Assembly (NCBI GenBank): GCA_930367205.1
Contig: OV884009.1
Coordinates: 106,661,189-106,725,188 of the forward strand
Direction of reading: 5' to 3'
Source of the DNA: Acanthosoma haemorrhoidale
Lineage: Eukaryota > Arthropoda > Insecta > Hemiptera > Acanthosomatidae
DNA: 64,000 nucleotides
Part shown: in pieces, positions 1 through 9,599 of the stretch
Numbering within the stretch: position 1 is the first letter of the stretch
Layout: the number at the start of each line of letters is the position of its first letter
Made by a program: the position numbers and the translations under genes
The notes under the pieces: model-generated
Database searches by the model: none
The model's input: the letters and a program-made list of their open reading frames with translations, nothing else
Told to the model about the DNA's origin: nothing

Positions 1-850
1 AGAACAACTGGGAATTGGTCGATCGTTATTTCGCAGTCTGTCCATGGTCCAGACCCTCCGTGATGTGGAGCAGCAGTGGGAAGTAACGCTTGCTTACCAT
101 CAAGGTAATACAAACCACCGCGGTGTGCAGGAGACGTCGCAAACATTACAGCGGCGGTACTTTTGGTGGGGCATGAAGTAGACGATGAAGTAGTTATAGG
201 GACTTGTGATATCTGTCTTACAACCAAATATGATCGACACCCACCACAGGGACGCCAGGAAGAAACACCCACAGCAGAGATGCCACTGAGTGACCTACAA
301 GTTGACACCTAACTTGGAAGGTGGGTTACCTCAATCGATAACTTCAATAAGGTAGCTATGGCGCATGCCATACATGACAGGTCATACGACGCTGTATTAC
401 GAACGTGGTTCCAGTTCTATGGGATACCGGACCCGATCTTGTCTGATTGGGGTAGGGAGTTTGATAATGCAAAAGTTCGGGTGGAGATGAGGAACCTTGA
501 TGTCGTGTGGCACCTCAACACCCCAAGAGTAAAGGGGGCATTTAAAGACTGCATAGTGCCTTAAATGACCACCTGCAGATGTACCAGGCGACAAGAGATC
601 GCAGCGAACGAGGAGATGCCGGCTTCAATCATTCCATCCACACCACGACGGGGTTACGCCGTTCGAGATCCTTTCGGGCTGCGTGCGAGAGGAAAAAATT
701 GGGCAGAGACGGTGGCGGAGCAATTGATAAATACCCACCTAGAACTAGGCAAACTATGACGCAAAGTTCAAGACAGGATCGCGGGGGAAAAGGCCAAGCG
801 AGTGGCACGAGTAAATCTCAGAGTAAAGACCCCGAACAAATATATTGTCG
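1..850 (+). pseudogene. Ty3/gypsy integrase fragment, broken
   Basis: Remnant of a gypsy-type integrase. Around 148-235 it encodes the RRYFWWGMK and CDICLTTKYDRHPP segments of the zinc-binding N-terminal domain, with two stop codons nearby. The open stretch 358-564 carries the catalytic-core block (WFQFYGIPDPILSDWGREFD), in which the core Asp is visible. The same blocks occur in the same order at 11950-12330 in the larger gypsy element of this window, but the two copies differ widely, so this is a related and not a recent copy. The open reading beyond 564 is frameshifted, and the fragment is cut at 850 by the LTR that starts at 851. The left end lies outside the window. Recognition is from motifs read by eye. 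Confidence 0.8.
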
Positions 851-1593
851 TGATATTTTAAAATGATGATTTTTAATAGTGTTTGTTTAAATAAACTCGA
901 AATTAGCGAGCATTGAATAACGATCCGTGATTCATTTTTGAAAGTATGAACGTTTTTACTGTCGTCATATTAATTATTAATAATTGATATAAAAATAATA
1001 TCATATTTAATATAAACATTTATTATATAAACTTCTAATTTAAGCAAAGTAATAAATATCCGAACAACCAAAGAGATGAAGAGTCAAGAAGGCAGTGGTA
1101 GGTAATATAAAGATCCGCAGGACAAGGAAAAGGTCTCATTCTTTCGTCAGGAGCCCACATTCGTTCATCAGAGGCAGGCAGAGAAGGAAGCCCCTGGCTA
1201 CCTGTAGCCACCAACCCACGCTAAGGCGCCTCGTGGTTCATCAGAAGAGACTTTCACTTTCACTCGGCACGAAGACGTCTGAACCACGCGCGGAGATTAG
1301 AACAAGCATGCTGATCCGCGGAACCACACGAAGATCAACACAAAGATACACTGGCCAGTATAATGCGTAATTATAATCTTAACAGTAATTTTTAGTACGT
1401 ACGTAATTTATTATTTGTATATCAATTTTTATATCTTAATGTGTGTAAATGAATCCAATAAACCTTTTGCCAGAAGTTTCCTAGATAATTATTAACAGAA
1501 CCCTGAATTAACGTAAAAGTTATAAAATATAAAAGTTTTTTGTAAATTATATGAAAAAGAATATATAATCTCAATCAAGCAAATATTAGAATA
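851..1593 (+). repeat. 5' LTR of the young element
   Basis: The 743-bp terminal repeat starts TGATATTTTAAAATGATG and ends TATTAGAATA. It contains AATAAA at about 1457 (in CCAATAAACC) as a plausible polyadenylation signal. A GC-richer block at about 1095-1340 stands out from the AT-rich remainder. An unspliced 91-codon open stretch (1095-1370) exists in that block, but I do not regard it as a gene. Confidence 0.85.
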
Positions 1594-1595
1594 TT

Positions 1596-1613
1596 TGGCG
1601 CCCGCGAACTAGG
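1596..1613 (+). promoter_or_regulatory. Putative primer-binding site
   Basis: TGGCGCCCGCGAACTAGG lies two bases inside the 5' LTR, the usual place for minus-strand priming by a tRNA 3' end. The TGGCGCC core resembles sites used by many retroelements. The exact tRNA is not assigned. Confidence 0.5.
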
Positions 1614-1753
1614 ACATGTTAATTGAGGAAATCTGGTTAAAGGATTGATTGGATAGAGTGTGTCACAAAAAATTGTTTAAATTTTATATAAAGGTTAGGT
1701 CAAAAAGTGTTGAAAATTGTGTGTGGTAGGAATTTGTATTGTTAAATTCAGTC

Positions 1754-2590
1754 ATGGAAAACGTAAATGAATCGAGTCGCGAGGAAAGTGAGATGGAAAA
1801 GTTTTTTAAGTTTATGTTGGAAAAAATTGACGAAAAATTTAAAGAACAGAGTCGAATTATAGACGAACATACACCTGATATGAACCGTATTATTAAAAAG
1901 AAAAATTACGAACGGAATCTATATTTTATCGAAAAATTTAACGAACATATTCGAGATATTGACGAAACATGTAATGAAAATAAACGTAGTACTGACGAAC
2001 AATTTAACGAAAATAAACGTAGTACGGACGAACAATTTAACGAAAATAAACGAAATGTGGAAGAAAATAAACGGAATCTTGAAGATAAGTTTAAAAATGA
2101 AAATAACAAATTCGATAAATTTGTGGAAATTAGTAATGAAAAAATTGACAATAAAAAAGAGAACATTGAACAAAATTTTTTCAAAAATTCTAATATAGAA
2201 ATGGATAAAAAAGTACATCCTTTAAAAATGGAAGTTAAATTCGAGAAACAATTAACATGCATAAATAATAAACCGGTAATTGATCCTGATGAAAGGCAAA
2301 TAATTAACAATCATGATAATTTAGAGGTTCAGCAATTAAAAAATTCAGACCCAATAGAAATTATAAATAGATTCAAAAGTACAATATTTAAAAATTTGAA
2401 TTGGAATAGAGTCAAATTTAACATTTTTTATCATGCTAATGAAACTCCCCTTGGCGAGTTGAATATAAAAAGCATACAAATAAACAAATTGACAAAATTT
2501 AAAAATAACCACAGGGATACTTTTTGGGCTGTAGAGTATAATTTTAAAAAGAAAAGGAAAAAACAGATATACTTTATTATTATGAAATAA
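1754..2590 (+). CDS. Coiled-coil Gag-like protein of the young LTR element
   Basis: Uninterrupted ORF of about 278 codons. The open frame begins further upstream, but the first ATG is at 1754 (MENVNESSREESEMEKFFKF). The protein is strongly charged and rich in Lys, Glu and Asn. Residues about 60-140 carry heptad-like, near-identical 11-residue repeats built on ENKRSTDEQFN and variants, which predicts a long coiled coil. The C-terminal third (from about residue 195) has a globular-looking segment with Trp and aromatic residues (LNWNRVKFNIFYHAN, then FWAVEYNFKKKRKK). No zinc knuckle, DTG protease motif or YXDD motif is visible. By position it is the gag gene of a non-autonomous element. An alternative is a captured host gene. 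No family was recognised. Confidence 0.6.
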   Translation: MENVNESSREESEMEKFFKFMLEKIDEKFKEQSRIIDEHTPDMNRIIKKKNYERNLYFIEKFNEHIRDIDETCNENKRSTDEQFNENKRSTDEQFNENKRNVEENKRNLEDKFKNENNKFDKFVEISNEKIDNKKENIEQNFFKNSNIEMDKKVHPLKMEVKFEKQLTCINNKPVIDPDERQIINNHDNLEVQQLKNSDPIEIINRFKSTIFKNLNWNRVKFNIFYHANETPLGELNIKSIQINKLTKFKNNHRDTFWAVEYNFKKKRKKQIYFIIMK

Positions 2591-2669
2591 TGCTAATCGG
2601 ATAAATGTAAAAAAGTAAAATAAAAAATACATAAATAAAATAAAAAATTAAAAATTAATAGAAAAAACT

Positions 2670-3080
2670 ATTATTAAAAAATGGCAATTAGGCACGTGTA
2701 AAGTTTAGAAATTAAAGTTTATTATAGTGTAAAATCAAAGTTAAAATTATGGTAAAAGATATAGAAAAACTAGAAAATTAAAATCAATTGGAATAATTTA
2801 ATATAACAGCAATCAGGCCCATGTAAAAATTTGGAATTAAAGCTTATCATAGAGTATTAAAGTGTTAAAATGTTTAGTTGTAAAATAAAATTTGAAAATA
2901 TGGTAAAAGACATTGAAAAGCTTAAAAGTAAAATCAATTGAAAATAATTTATTACAAGATAACATCAATCACCCATGTAAGAATTTGGAAATTTAAGTTT
3001 ATTATATTGTATTAAAATGTTAGAATGTTTAACTATACAATCAAAGTTGAAAATGTGAAAGTCTAAATCTAAAGACTAGA
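2670..3080 (+). repeat. Three imperfect tandem repeats (about 130-155 bp)
   Basis: Between the ORF stop and the 3' LTR a unit recurs three times, starting near 2690, 2817 and 2971. Each copy has a CATGTAAAAATTTGGAATT-like start, then TTAAAGTTTATTATAG, a TGTTAAAATG stretch, and a GGTAAAAGACATTGAAAA-like segment ending in AAATCAATTGGAATAATTTA. The copies differ by substitutions and small indels. Confidence 0.65.
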
Positions 3081-3358
3081 GAATTAAATTTAATTTAGAA
3101 ATCTTATTATGAAAATAATCTCAATCAAGCAAGGTAAAGACTTGAAAAAGAAAAATTATTGTAATAATTGAATGTTAAAATCTCTGTATAGTACATGTAA
3201 AATTTTGGTGACATACATTTTGGTATTGTAATTTAGTTATAAGAAAATACAAATAATTAATATGATGAACAAGTAAATGTAAGATCAATAGTAAAGCAAA
3301 CAAAAATTTTTTAGACAAGCTCAAAAATTTTTTTAAATCGGAGCGGACCCGAATGTTG

Positions 3359-4101
3359 TGATATTTTAAAATGATGATTTTTAATAGTGTTTGTTTAAAT
3401 AAACTCGAAATTAGCGAGCATTGAATAACGATCCGTGATTCATTTTTGAAAGTATGAACGTTTTTACTGTCGTCATATTAATTATTAATAATTGATATAA
3501 AAATAATATCATATTTAATATAAACATTTATTATATAAACTTCTAATTTAAGCAAAGTAATAAATATCCGAACAACCAAAGAGATGAAGAGTCAAGAAGG
3601 CAGTGGTAGGTAATATAAAGATCCGCAGGACAAGGAAAAGGTCTCATTCTTTCGTCAGGAGCCCACATTCGTTCATCAGAGGCAGGCAGAGAAGGAAGCC
3701 CCTGGCTACCTGTAGCCACCAACCCACGCTAAGGCGCCTCGTGGTTCATCAGAAGAGACTTTCACTTTCACTCGGCACGAAGACGTCTGAACCACGCGCG
3801 GAGATTAGAACAAGCATGCTGATCCGCGGAACCACACGAAGATCAACACAAAGATACACTGGCCAGTATAATGCGTAATTATAATCTTAACAGTAATTTT
3901 TAGTACGTACGTAATTTATTATTTGTATATCAATTTTTATATCTTAATGTGTGTAAATGAATCCAATAAACCTTTTGCCAGAAGTTTCCTAGATAATTAT
4001 TAACAGAACCCTGAATTAACGTAAAAGTTATAAAATATAAAAGTTTTTTGTAAATTATATGAAAAAGAATATATAATCTCAATCAAGCAAATATTAGAAT
4101 A
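3359..4101 (+). repeat. 3' LTR of the young element
   Basis: This second 743-bp LTR appears identical to 851-1593. It is preceded by the interior sequence CGGAGCGGACCCGAATGTTG. Downstream, from 4102, ordinary AT-rich sequence resumes (ATATACAGGATTACG). Confidence 0.85.
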
Positions 4102-7100
4102 ATATACAGGATTACGTACCTAAAATAAACAGTCTTGTTCTAGCTTTCGTTCGTGTTATTTCTTATTACTTTTTTTTTTTTTAATTCTAAAGTCGACGAA
4201 CGTTAACTTATAAACATTTTTTCATAAATTATTAGAGACTAATTGGAGCTGTATCTCACATAATCCTTTTATTTTAATTTCTTAATGTTTTTTTTTTATT
4301 TTTACATTTTTATTTACTTAATTAAATTACTAAATTAAAAGCTTTGGTAAACAATTTCTATAAACATAGGTTTTATATGCATAATTTCATGGGTATTTTA
4401 TCATTTGATTTTAAGCGACTGACTGTGATTAAAACAATTCACCAAAAGTGAGGGTACTGTTGACTATTATGCTACATAAATTGTCATAAAGCCTATGTTT
4501 GGCTTCACAAGTCGATGGAAAATAAATGAATAAATATAAAAAATTTCTATACAAACTGTTTTATTCAAATAAAATTTATAATCTGCCCAAATAGGGCAAT
4601 ATGAAACAATGACACATTTTATCTAAAAAACTTGTCAGTCAGCAATTAGAAATCATTCAAGAGCATTCACAGATGTTAGATATAATTATGTCACTAACTA
4701 AAAACTAACAATGGCTTTGAAAAAAAAAAAAAAAAACTAACAATATACATTTAATTTATACAAAGATATTACTGAAACCAGCAATTATTACAAATTTTAC
4801 ATAATACAATAACTGAGGTAACAGACAAGTAATTTGTAACACTGTTTCTAATCCATTGAAATGTTTCATACCTGTTGTGTTCAGCAATAGAAAAGTTAGG
4901 TATTTAAAAAAAAACTGAAAAATATTAAATCTTGACAGACTTTATAGCCACCACCTGATAGCATTCTGATTTTGACCATAAAATACAATGTAATAATAAT
5001 AATGCCTTCTCTCCAATGACCAAAATCTCAACATGCATAAATCTATACGACCACCTCAAATATTCTTATTGCTAAAATATTCAGAGCTCACTGTAACTAT
5101 TATTATAATAATAAATATTTATTAAATTGAATTAAAGTAACTGAGTTAACATCTAAGCAAACTAAACATATGTACACTCAACCACAAAGAAACTGGGATA
5201 TTATCCTTATATATAAATATATATTTAGAAGAAATGTAATTATTTATGGGTACTTACAATATAGTCTTGAAATGAATAAATGTTCCTGGATTGAAATATT
5301 TTGATGAGAGAAGAAACCTTGCACTTTCTTTGATGTTCTGCTCACTTTCTACCTTAACTCTTCTATCCTCTCCAACAAGTTTCTTCCCTCTCCTGCAGGA
5401 ATAAAAATTCTTCACCGCCTGCCCGGCATGTGCATTTCTATGTCTTATCGCCTCCTAGAGATCTTCCTTCCTAGCTTGAATCCAACAAATAGAGAGTCAG
5501 TCTCTCCAATCTCTGCCTTTTAAAGGTTGTTTTCCACTCCTAACTCGCGACTTGAACCTAGTTCTCGCCTTTCTTCATCACAGGCTTTCATTAAAGTTTC
5601 ACAACTTTTATGTTTAATCCCACTTCTTCTAAACTAACAAAAATTAATAACTTTAATTTAATAAACTAATAAAAATTAATAATATGTGACCTTAAAAACA
5701 ACATAATATTTGTATGTTTTTCCTTACTATGATTGTATACACATATATATATATATATTATATGTTGTAGATGAAAATCTATAATTCTTATTATTGTTAC
5801 TGTGGAGGTGTTTGTTTATGTTTAATATAAATGCTATTTAGAAGACTTAACCAATAACTCTTAATTCATATAGGGTAAGTAATCACTAAAAAAACTTGTA
5901 ATTTAGTTGGTTTTCTCTGGGCCAGACTTCATAAATTATGATTTTTTAAATGCTAAATTGATTATTTACTTTAACGCAGAAGAAATAATTATTTCCAATA
6001 AAGATACCGCCAGATCAATAACAATATATTGACGTTGTCGACCAACGTTACAGATACTGTTACCTAAGAAAAGCTACTGATGATAGGTATGACCTATTTA
6101 TCAAATACCTAACCCACCCATTTCTTTTGGTTGAAGGTATATTGTGTCAGTACAATTTCCATATGTACAACAAGGTCAAATAGATATAAAATAGATGAAA
6201 ACTTTACTTTTAATTTCATTAGTTTTTTTTTAATTTCTTCTATAAATTAAGTTGATGACATAAGGCTATTGGTTTACTAAAATAACTTCACAACAATGAA
6301 TTTGATGTTTGATGACTACATTGTAATTGATATTAGAATACATTATTTTATTCACATCAGCAGTTATCTTCAGGCTTATCAAAGTGGTGAAAAGCATTAG
6401 CATACACTATTATTAAAATTTTGACTGACACGGGAAAAATGCTCCTTCACTACTCAAGCAGGAATTTTGATAAATGATATTTTCTAATAAATTGATCCAT
6501 TTGAATGAGCATAACCACATTATATGAGGCAACCGTGTCTGCTGTAGCACTAGAACTTATCCCCTTAAGAGGTAGGTTACGATATGCAATTTACTATTTA
6601 TTATTATTAGAGAAATTATATTTAGTTTCTGCATTATCCTTATAGAAGAGTTGACCTAACTGCATCAATTAGTGCTTGCCCACATTTTTTTTTATAACTT
6701 TGTGCAATCTGCACTTACAGTTAAATTTTCTTAGCAATAATTTTACTCATTCATTATTTACCTATGTGATAAAAATAGCCTGGAACTAACACCTACTGTG
6801 CTAATATAAAAGCCAAACACATTTGAACAAATAGTCTGAGAGTTAAGTAGCTGGTGTTTACGACTGAAAATTGATGATGGTCAAAATATTAAGGTGAACA
6901 AATAAATTCAAGATTGTCAATTACTTAAGGAGTGAGGATAGGAGTAACTCGATGAAGGAGAAGAAACCTCAAGTAATAAAATCAATAATTACAGTAATAT
7001 TGCAACTTAAATGCTTTTGACCTATCAGTATATTATTAAAATTAACAATTTATAAAACCACAGCAGGAATGAAGAGATAACACAATCCTTTTAGGTTATG

Positions 7101-7234
7101 GGGCCCATAGTCAACCTCAGCCTTACCTTATTTCTGTTGTAATTCTCATTCCAAACTATGATAAAATATGAAAATAATAAAAAATCACCTCACTCGGCAA
7201 ACAACAAAAAATTTTTTTAAAATTCCATGATATC
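4102..7234. other. AT-rich sequence without recognised genes
   Basis: No convincing coding exon was seen. Contents include homopolymer tracts, an (AT)n run near 5743-5758, a pyrimidine-rich block at about 5290-5600, and one copy of a dispersed repeat at 4341-4448 that recurs at 7739-7848. Confidence 0.5.
4341..4448 (+). repeat. Dispersed repeat, copy 1
   Basis: About 108 bp (GTAAACAATTTCTATAAACA, then TTTCATGGGTATTTTATC and ATTTGATTTTAAG) matches 7739-7848 with scattered differences and in the same orientation. Element type is unknown. Confidence 0.7.
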
Positions 7235-7411
7235 CTATTCTGGATGTGCATGTGTAATGAAATCGTAAACAGCAAGGACAAAAACAATAATGATTAGCCA
7301 CACCACAAAATAAATCAGTTTACTTAAGAGTGTATTATGACTATATCGGAACAACCCCGGCAAAACCTTACGCACCAACTTCGGTATCAAATTTAATGGA
7401 AAAAAATATAA
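7235..7411 (-). CDS. Candidate terminal exon encoding a C-terminal membrane segment
   Basis: On the minus strand an open frame of 58 codons plus TAG follows a possible acceptor (ATATAG, just above 7411). It reads LIPKLVRKVLPGLFRYSHNT, then a strongly hydrophobic stretch of about 20 residues (LIYFVVWLIIIVFVLAVYDF), and ends ITHAHPE. Basic residues before the hydrophobic run and a very short tail after it are what a tail-anchored or type II membrane protein would show. It is too short to appear as a conventional long ORF. I do not recognise the family. It could be the last exon of an unrecognised minus-strand gene, an alternative end of PEX13, or chance. The acceptor has a weak pyrimidine tract. 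Confidence 0.35.
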   Translation of the reverse strand, partial: LYFFPLNLIPKLVRKVLPGLFRYSHNTLLSKLIYFVVWLIIIVFVLAVYDFITHAHPE

Positions 7412-7485
7412 CTATATTAAAATTAAATAGAAAGTTACTAAGTAGTTAAGTTATAAAGTAGAAACAACTATAAAGTAGAATTGAA

Positions 7486-7535
7486 TCAGTCTGTTCTCGG
7501 TTCTTCTTCCTCTTGTTTCTTTGGCTTTGGCTTCT
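7486..7535 (-). CDS. Candidate short terminal exon (acidic tail)
   Basis: After a TTCACAG acceptor on the minus strand, 50 bp read KPKPKKQEEEEPRTD and then TGA. The charged low-complexity tail, clean acceptor and strand would suit the last exon of PEX13, whose known exons lie upstream on the same strand. It cannot follow the last confirmed exon (31835-31928) directly, because that splice gives a different frame; at least one further exon with length 2 modulo 3 would be needed. No similarity to known PEX13 C-termini was recognised, so the assignment is only positional. Confidence 0.3.
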
Positions 7536-7738
7536 CTGTGAACCACAAAATAGATGGGTTAGAATAACAATACAAGTACTTAGCCACACCATTTAAAAAA
7601 AAAAAGTTTTACCAACTAAAATTCGTTTTTATACTGACTTTAAACTAAAATATGTTTTTAAATTTATATAAAGGATATTTATAAATGTTTGCGGCATTCA
7701 TTAACAAAATGAATTGTGATGAATGCTTATTTATTTAA

Positions 7739-7848
7739 AGTTTTTGTAAACAATTTCTATAAACTTAGGTTTTATTTGCATAATTTCATGTGTATTTTAT
7801 CATTTGATTTTAAGGGACAGTGTGATTATAACGATTCATCAACAAAAT
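7739..7848 (+). repeat. Dispersed repeat, copy 2
   Basis: Second copy of the unit at 4341-4448, about 3.4 kb away and in the same orientation. The 74-codon open stretch over it is not supported as a gene. Confidence 0.7.
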
Positions 7849-8061
7849 TATTTGTTATGGTTGTTTATTTATTCTATTTTTTTTATTATAATATTGCTCC
7901 ATTTTCTTGGAAAATTGGAATTTCCTTTCTCTCGCAGTGACCCCTGGAATCACTGCACGTGCCTTCATTTAATGTAAAGTAATTTTAAAAATTAATAATA
8001 TAAAATCCCTAGAAAATTTGGATATCAAGCATTATAATTTTATGCATAATATATATATATA

Positions 8062-8241
8062 TGTTATGGCTAGTGGCAAGACATTGTTAAGCCTAATACC
8101 ACAGGGCCTAATGTAAACAAAGCCTGGGTATTGATAGAGGATGAAAGAACAGAATAAAGCCAGTTAACAATCGAACCTGTGTGCATTATTATCATCCATA
8201 TCTCTCTTTTTCTTTGATCGCCTACAGCCGGAAGAGCATAA
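8062..8241 (+). repeat. 5' LTR of gypsy element
   Basis: It starts TGTTATGGCTAGTGGCAAG and ends near GAAGAGCATAA, matching 13114-13278. It has about 15 extra bases (ACCACAGGGCCTAAT) between two GCCTAAT copies that the 3' LTR lacks. Confidence 0.85.
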
Positions 8242-8242
8242 T

Positions 8243-8260
8243 TGGTGCCGAAACCCGGGA
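8243..8260 (+). promoter_or_regulatory. Primer-binding site
   Basis: TGGTGCCGAAACCCGGGA immediately follows the 5' LTR, the expected place for a tRNA-complementary primer site. The tRNA was not determined. Confidence 0.65.
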
Positions 8261-8383
8261 GCTAACGAGTGTTAAGATAAAACGACACGTGAGGCAACTA
8301 ATTTTTTTTCGCTTTTGCTTTTAATTTCTGCTTCTTAATCTCTTTCCGTTTTTTTTTTCTTTGTCATCCTTTTAATCAGGGAA

Positions 8384-9400
8384 AATGGTTACGCTCCCTA
8401 TGGTTAGAGTTACGGCCGGTAGCCTTCGAAGTGCGGCCTCCGTTACCAAGCGAAACGGTGCGGGAAATTCATGCAAACTCCCTCACGGATGAAGGTGCGA
8501 GCAGCGACGTCGCAGGACCTGAGAAGGACGATATTTGATCTAGAAAAATTCTCTGGAGAGCTGGGTGAGTTAAATCACTTCATTAAAAGCGGTGATAGAA
8601 TTATGGAGAGAGTAGAAGCAAAGACAAACGAAGGCCTACTAGACCCAGGGGATGCGAAATAGATTAAAGCAGACCTGGTGTGCCATATAAAAAGAAATGT
8701 ATTGAAACTGATACAGGCGGATGAGGACACCCCATGGGCCATGGTGAAGGAACGATTGAAGAAGGCTTACGGTGGAGGCCGTTGGACACAGGAAGAGGAT
8801 ATCTTTCAAATGTTTAGGGAAACACGACATCCGGGTCAAACGAAAGGCCAATACGCCGGGGAACTGTTGGCACAGTTCAACAATATTACCCAAAAGAAGA
8901 GGGAAACAATTAACCTGGCGGAAGTATAAGCCAGGATGGCCTTCTTGTCAACCATTCTAAAAGTACAGCTAGCCAGGGAGATGGGCAAGCGGGATAACTT
9001 ACCGGGGGACCGATCGATCGTGGAGTGCGCCCAAGATATGATGGATGCTAGCGCCCGTGAAGAGGAAGTTAAGCAGGGAGCGGAGGAGTGAGGTTGGTCC
9101 AAAGTCACATACCGTAGACCTAGAATGCCGCAGCAGATTTGGAAAAGAAGTGAGCCACCGAACGTTGAAAGAAAAAGGACGATGGCAGGACGAGGGAGGA
9201 GGCCAGGCCAGGAATACCTAGAACCGGAGTAAGGAGGGAGGAACAGCGATGCCACGGATGTGGAAGAGTCCGACACCTGATGGCGCACGAAATGCTTCGA
9301 ATGTGGGATGGAAGGGCACCTTGCCAGGCAGTGTCCGTACTTTTACCGAAAAGCGGAGAGGTATCGGCCAGAACCTATGGAAGTAAATGCACAGGGGGTG
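8384..9400 (+). pseudogene. gag pseudogene of gypsy element
   Basis: Broken structural gene. An ATG at 8384 opens a short frame that is lost by a frameshift near 8470; the next frame (8471-8662) runs to a TAG and continues in the same frame from 8663 to 8929 (LVCHIKRNVLKLIQADEDTP, then FRETRHPGQTKGQYAGELLA). It reads on after further stops. Near 9245-9335 two CCHC zinc knuckles can be pieced out of different frames: one begins CHGCGRVRHLMAHE and the second is CFECGMEGHLARQC, which is the nucleocapsid signature. The stops and shifts show there is no functional Gag. Confidence 0.75.
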
Positions 9401-9599
9401 TGAGGGAGAAATAGGGCCCCCTCCGAATCATCGAAAACGTCGGTAGCCTCAGAGACGGAGGAAGAAGAGGATGAACCCGGGATCAGCAGAGGTGACAGAG
9501 GAAAGGATAGCAGGGGCCACGGAAGGGGCAGGCGGCAGAGCGCGGACGTGGAAAGAAAAAGACAAGCGGCGGCCTGAGGAGCGGGCTGGCAGAGGGGTG

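Larger units (their letters stand above)
851..4101 (+). mobile_element. Young non-autonomous LTR retroelement (about 3.25 kb)
   Basis: Two direct repeats of 743 bp (851-1593 and 3359-4101) keep a constant 2508-bp offset at every point checked and show no difference I could find, so insertion was recent. A primer-binding-like site beginning TGGCGCCCGCGAAC (1596) follows the 5' LTR after two bases, and a purine-containing stretch (GGAGCGGA, about 3339-3346) precedes the 3' LTR. The 1.77-kb interior holds one ORF, a coiled-coil protein, followed by AT-rich tandem repeats. No protease, reverse transcriptase, RNase H or integrase is present. It should therefore depend on proteins from an autonomous partner not seen here. 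It sits against the gypsy integrase fragment on its left. Flanking bases show no clear target-site duplication. Confidence 0.85.

Noticed and set aside
1095..1370. 91-codon ORF present identically in both copies of an LTR (also 3603-3878)
   Set aside because: The identity is due to the LTRs being duplicates. Composition is Arg/Ser-rich as expected from a GC-richer noncoding block, and no motif is visible.
1906..2310. Antisense 134-codon ORF opposite the coiled-coil gene
   Set aside because: Mirror of the biased codon use of the real ORF; hydrophobic low-complexity product with no motif.
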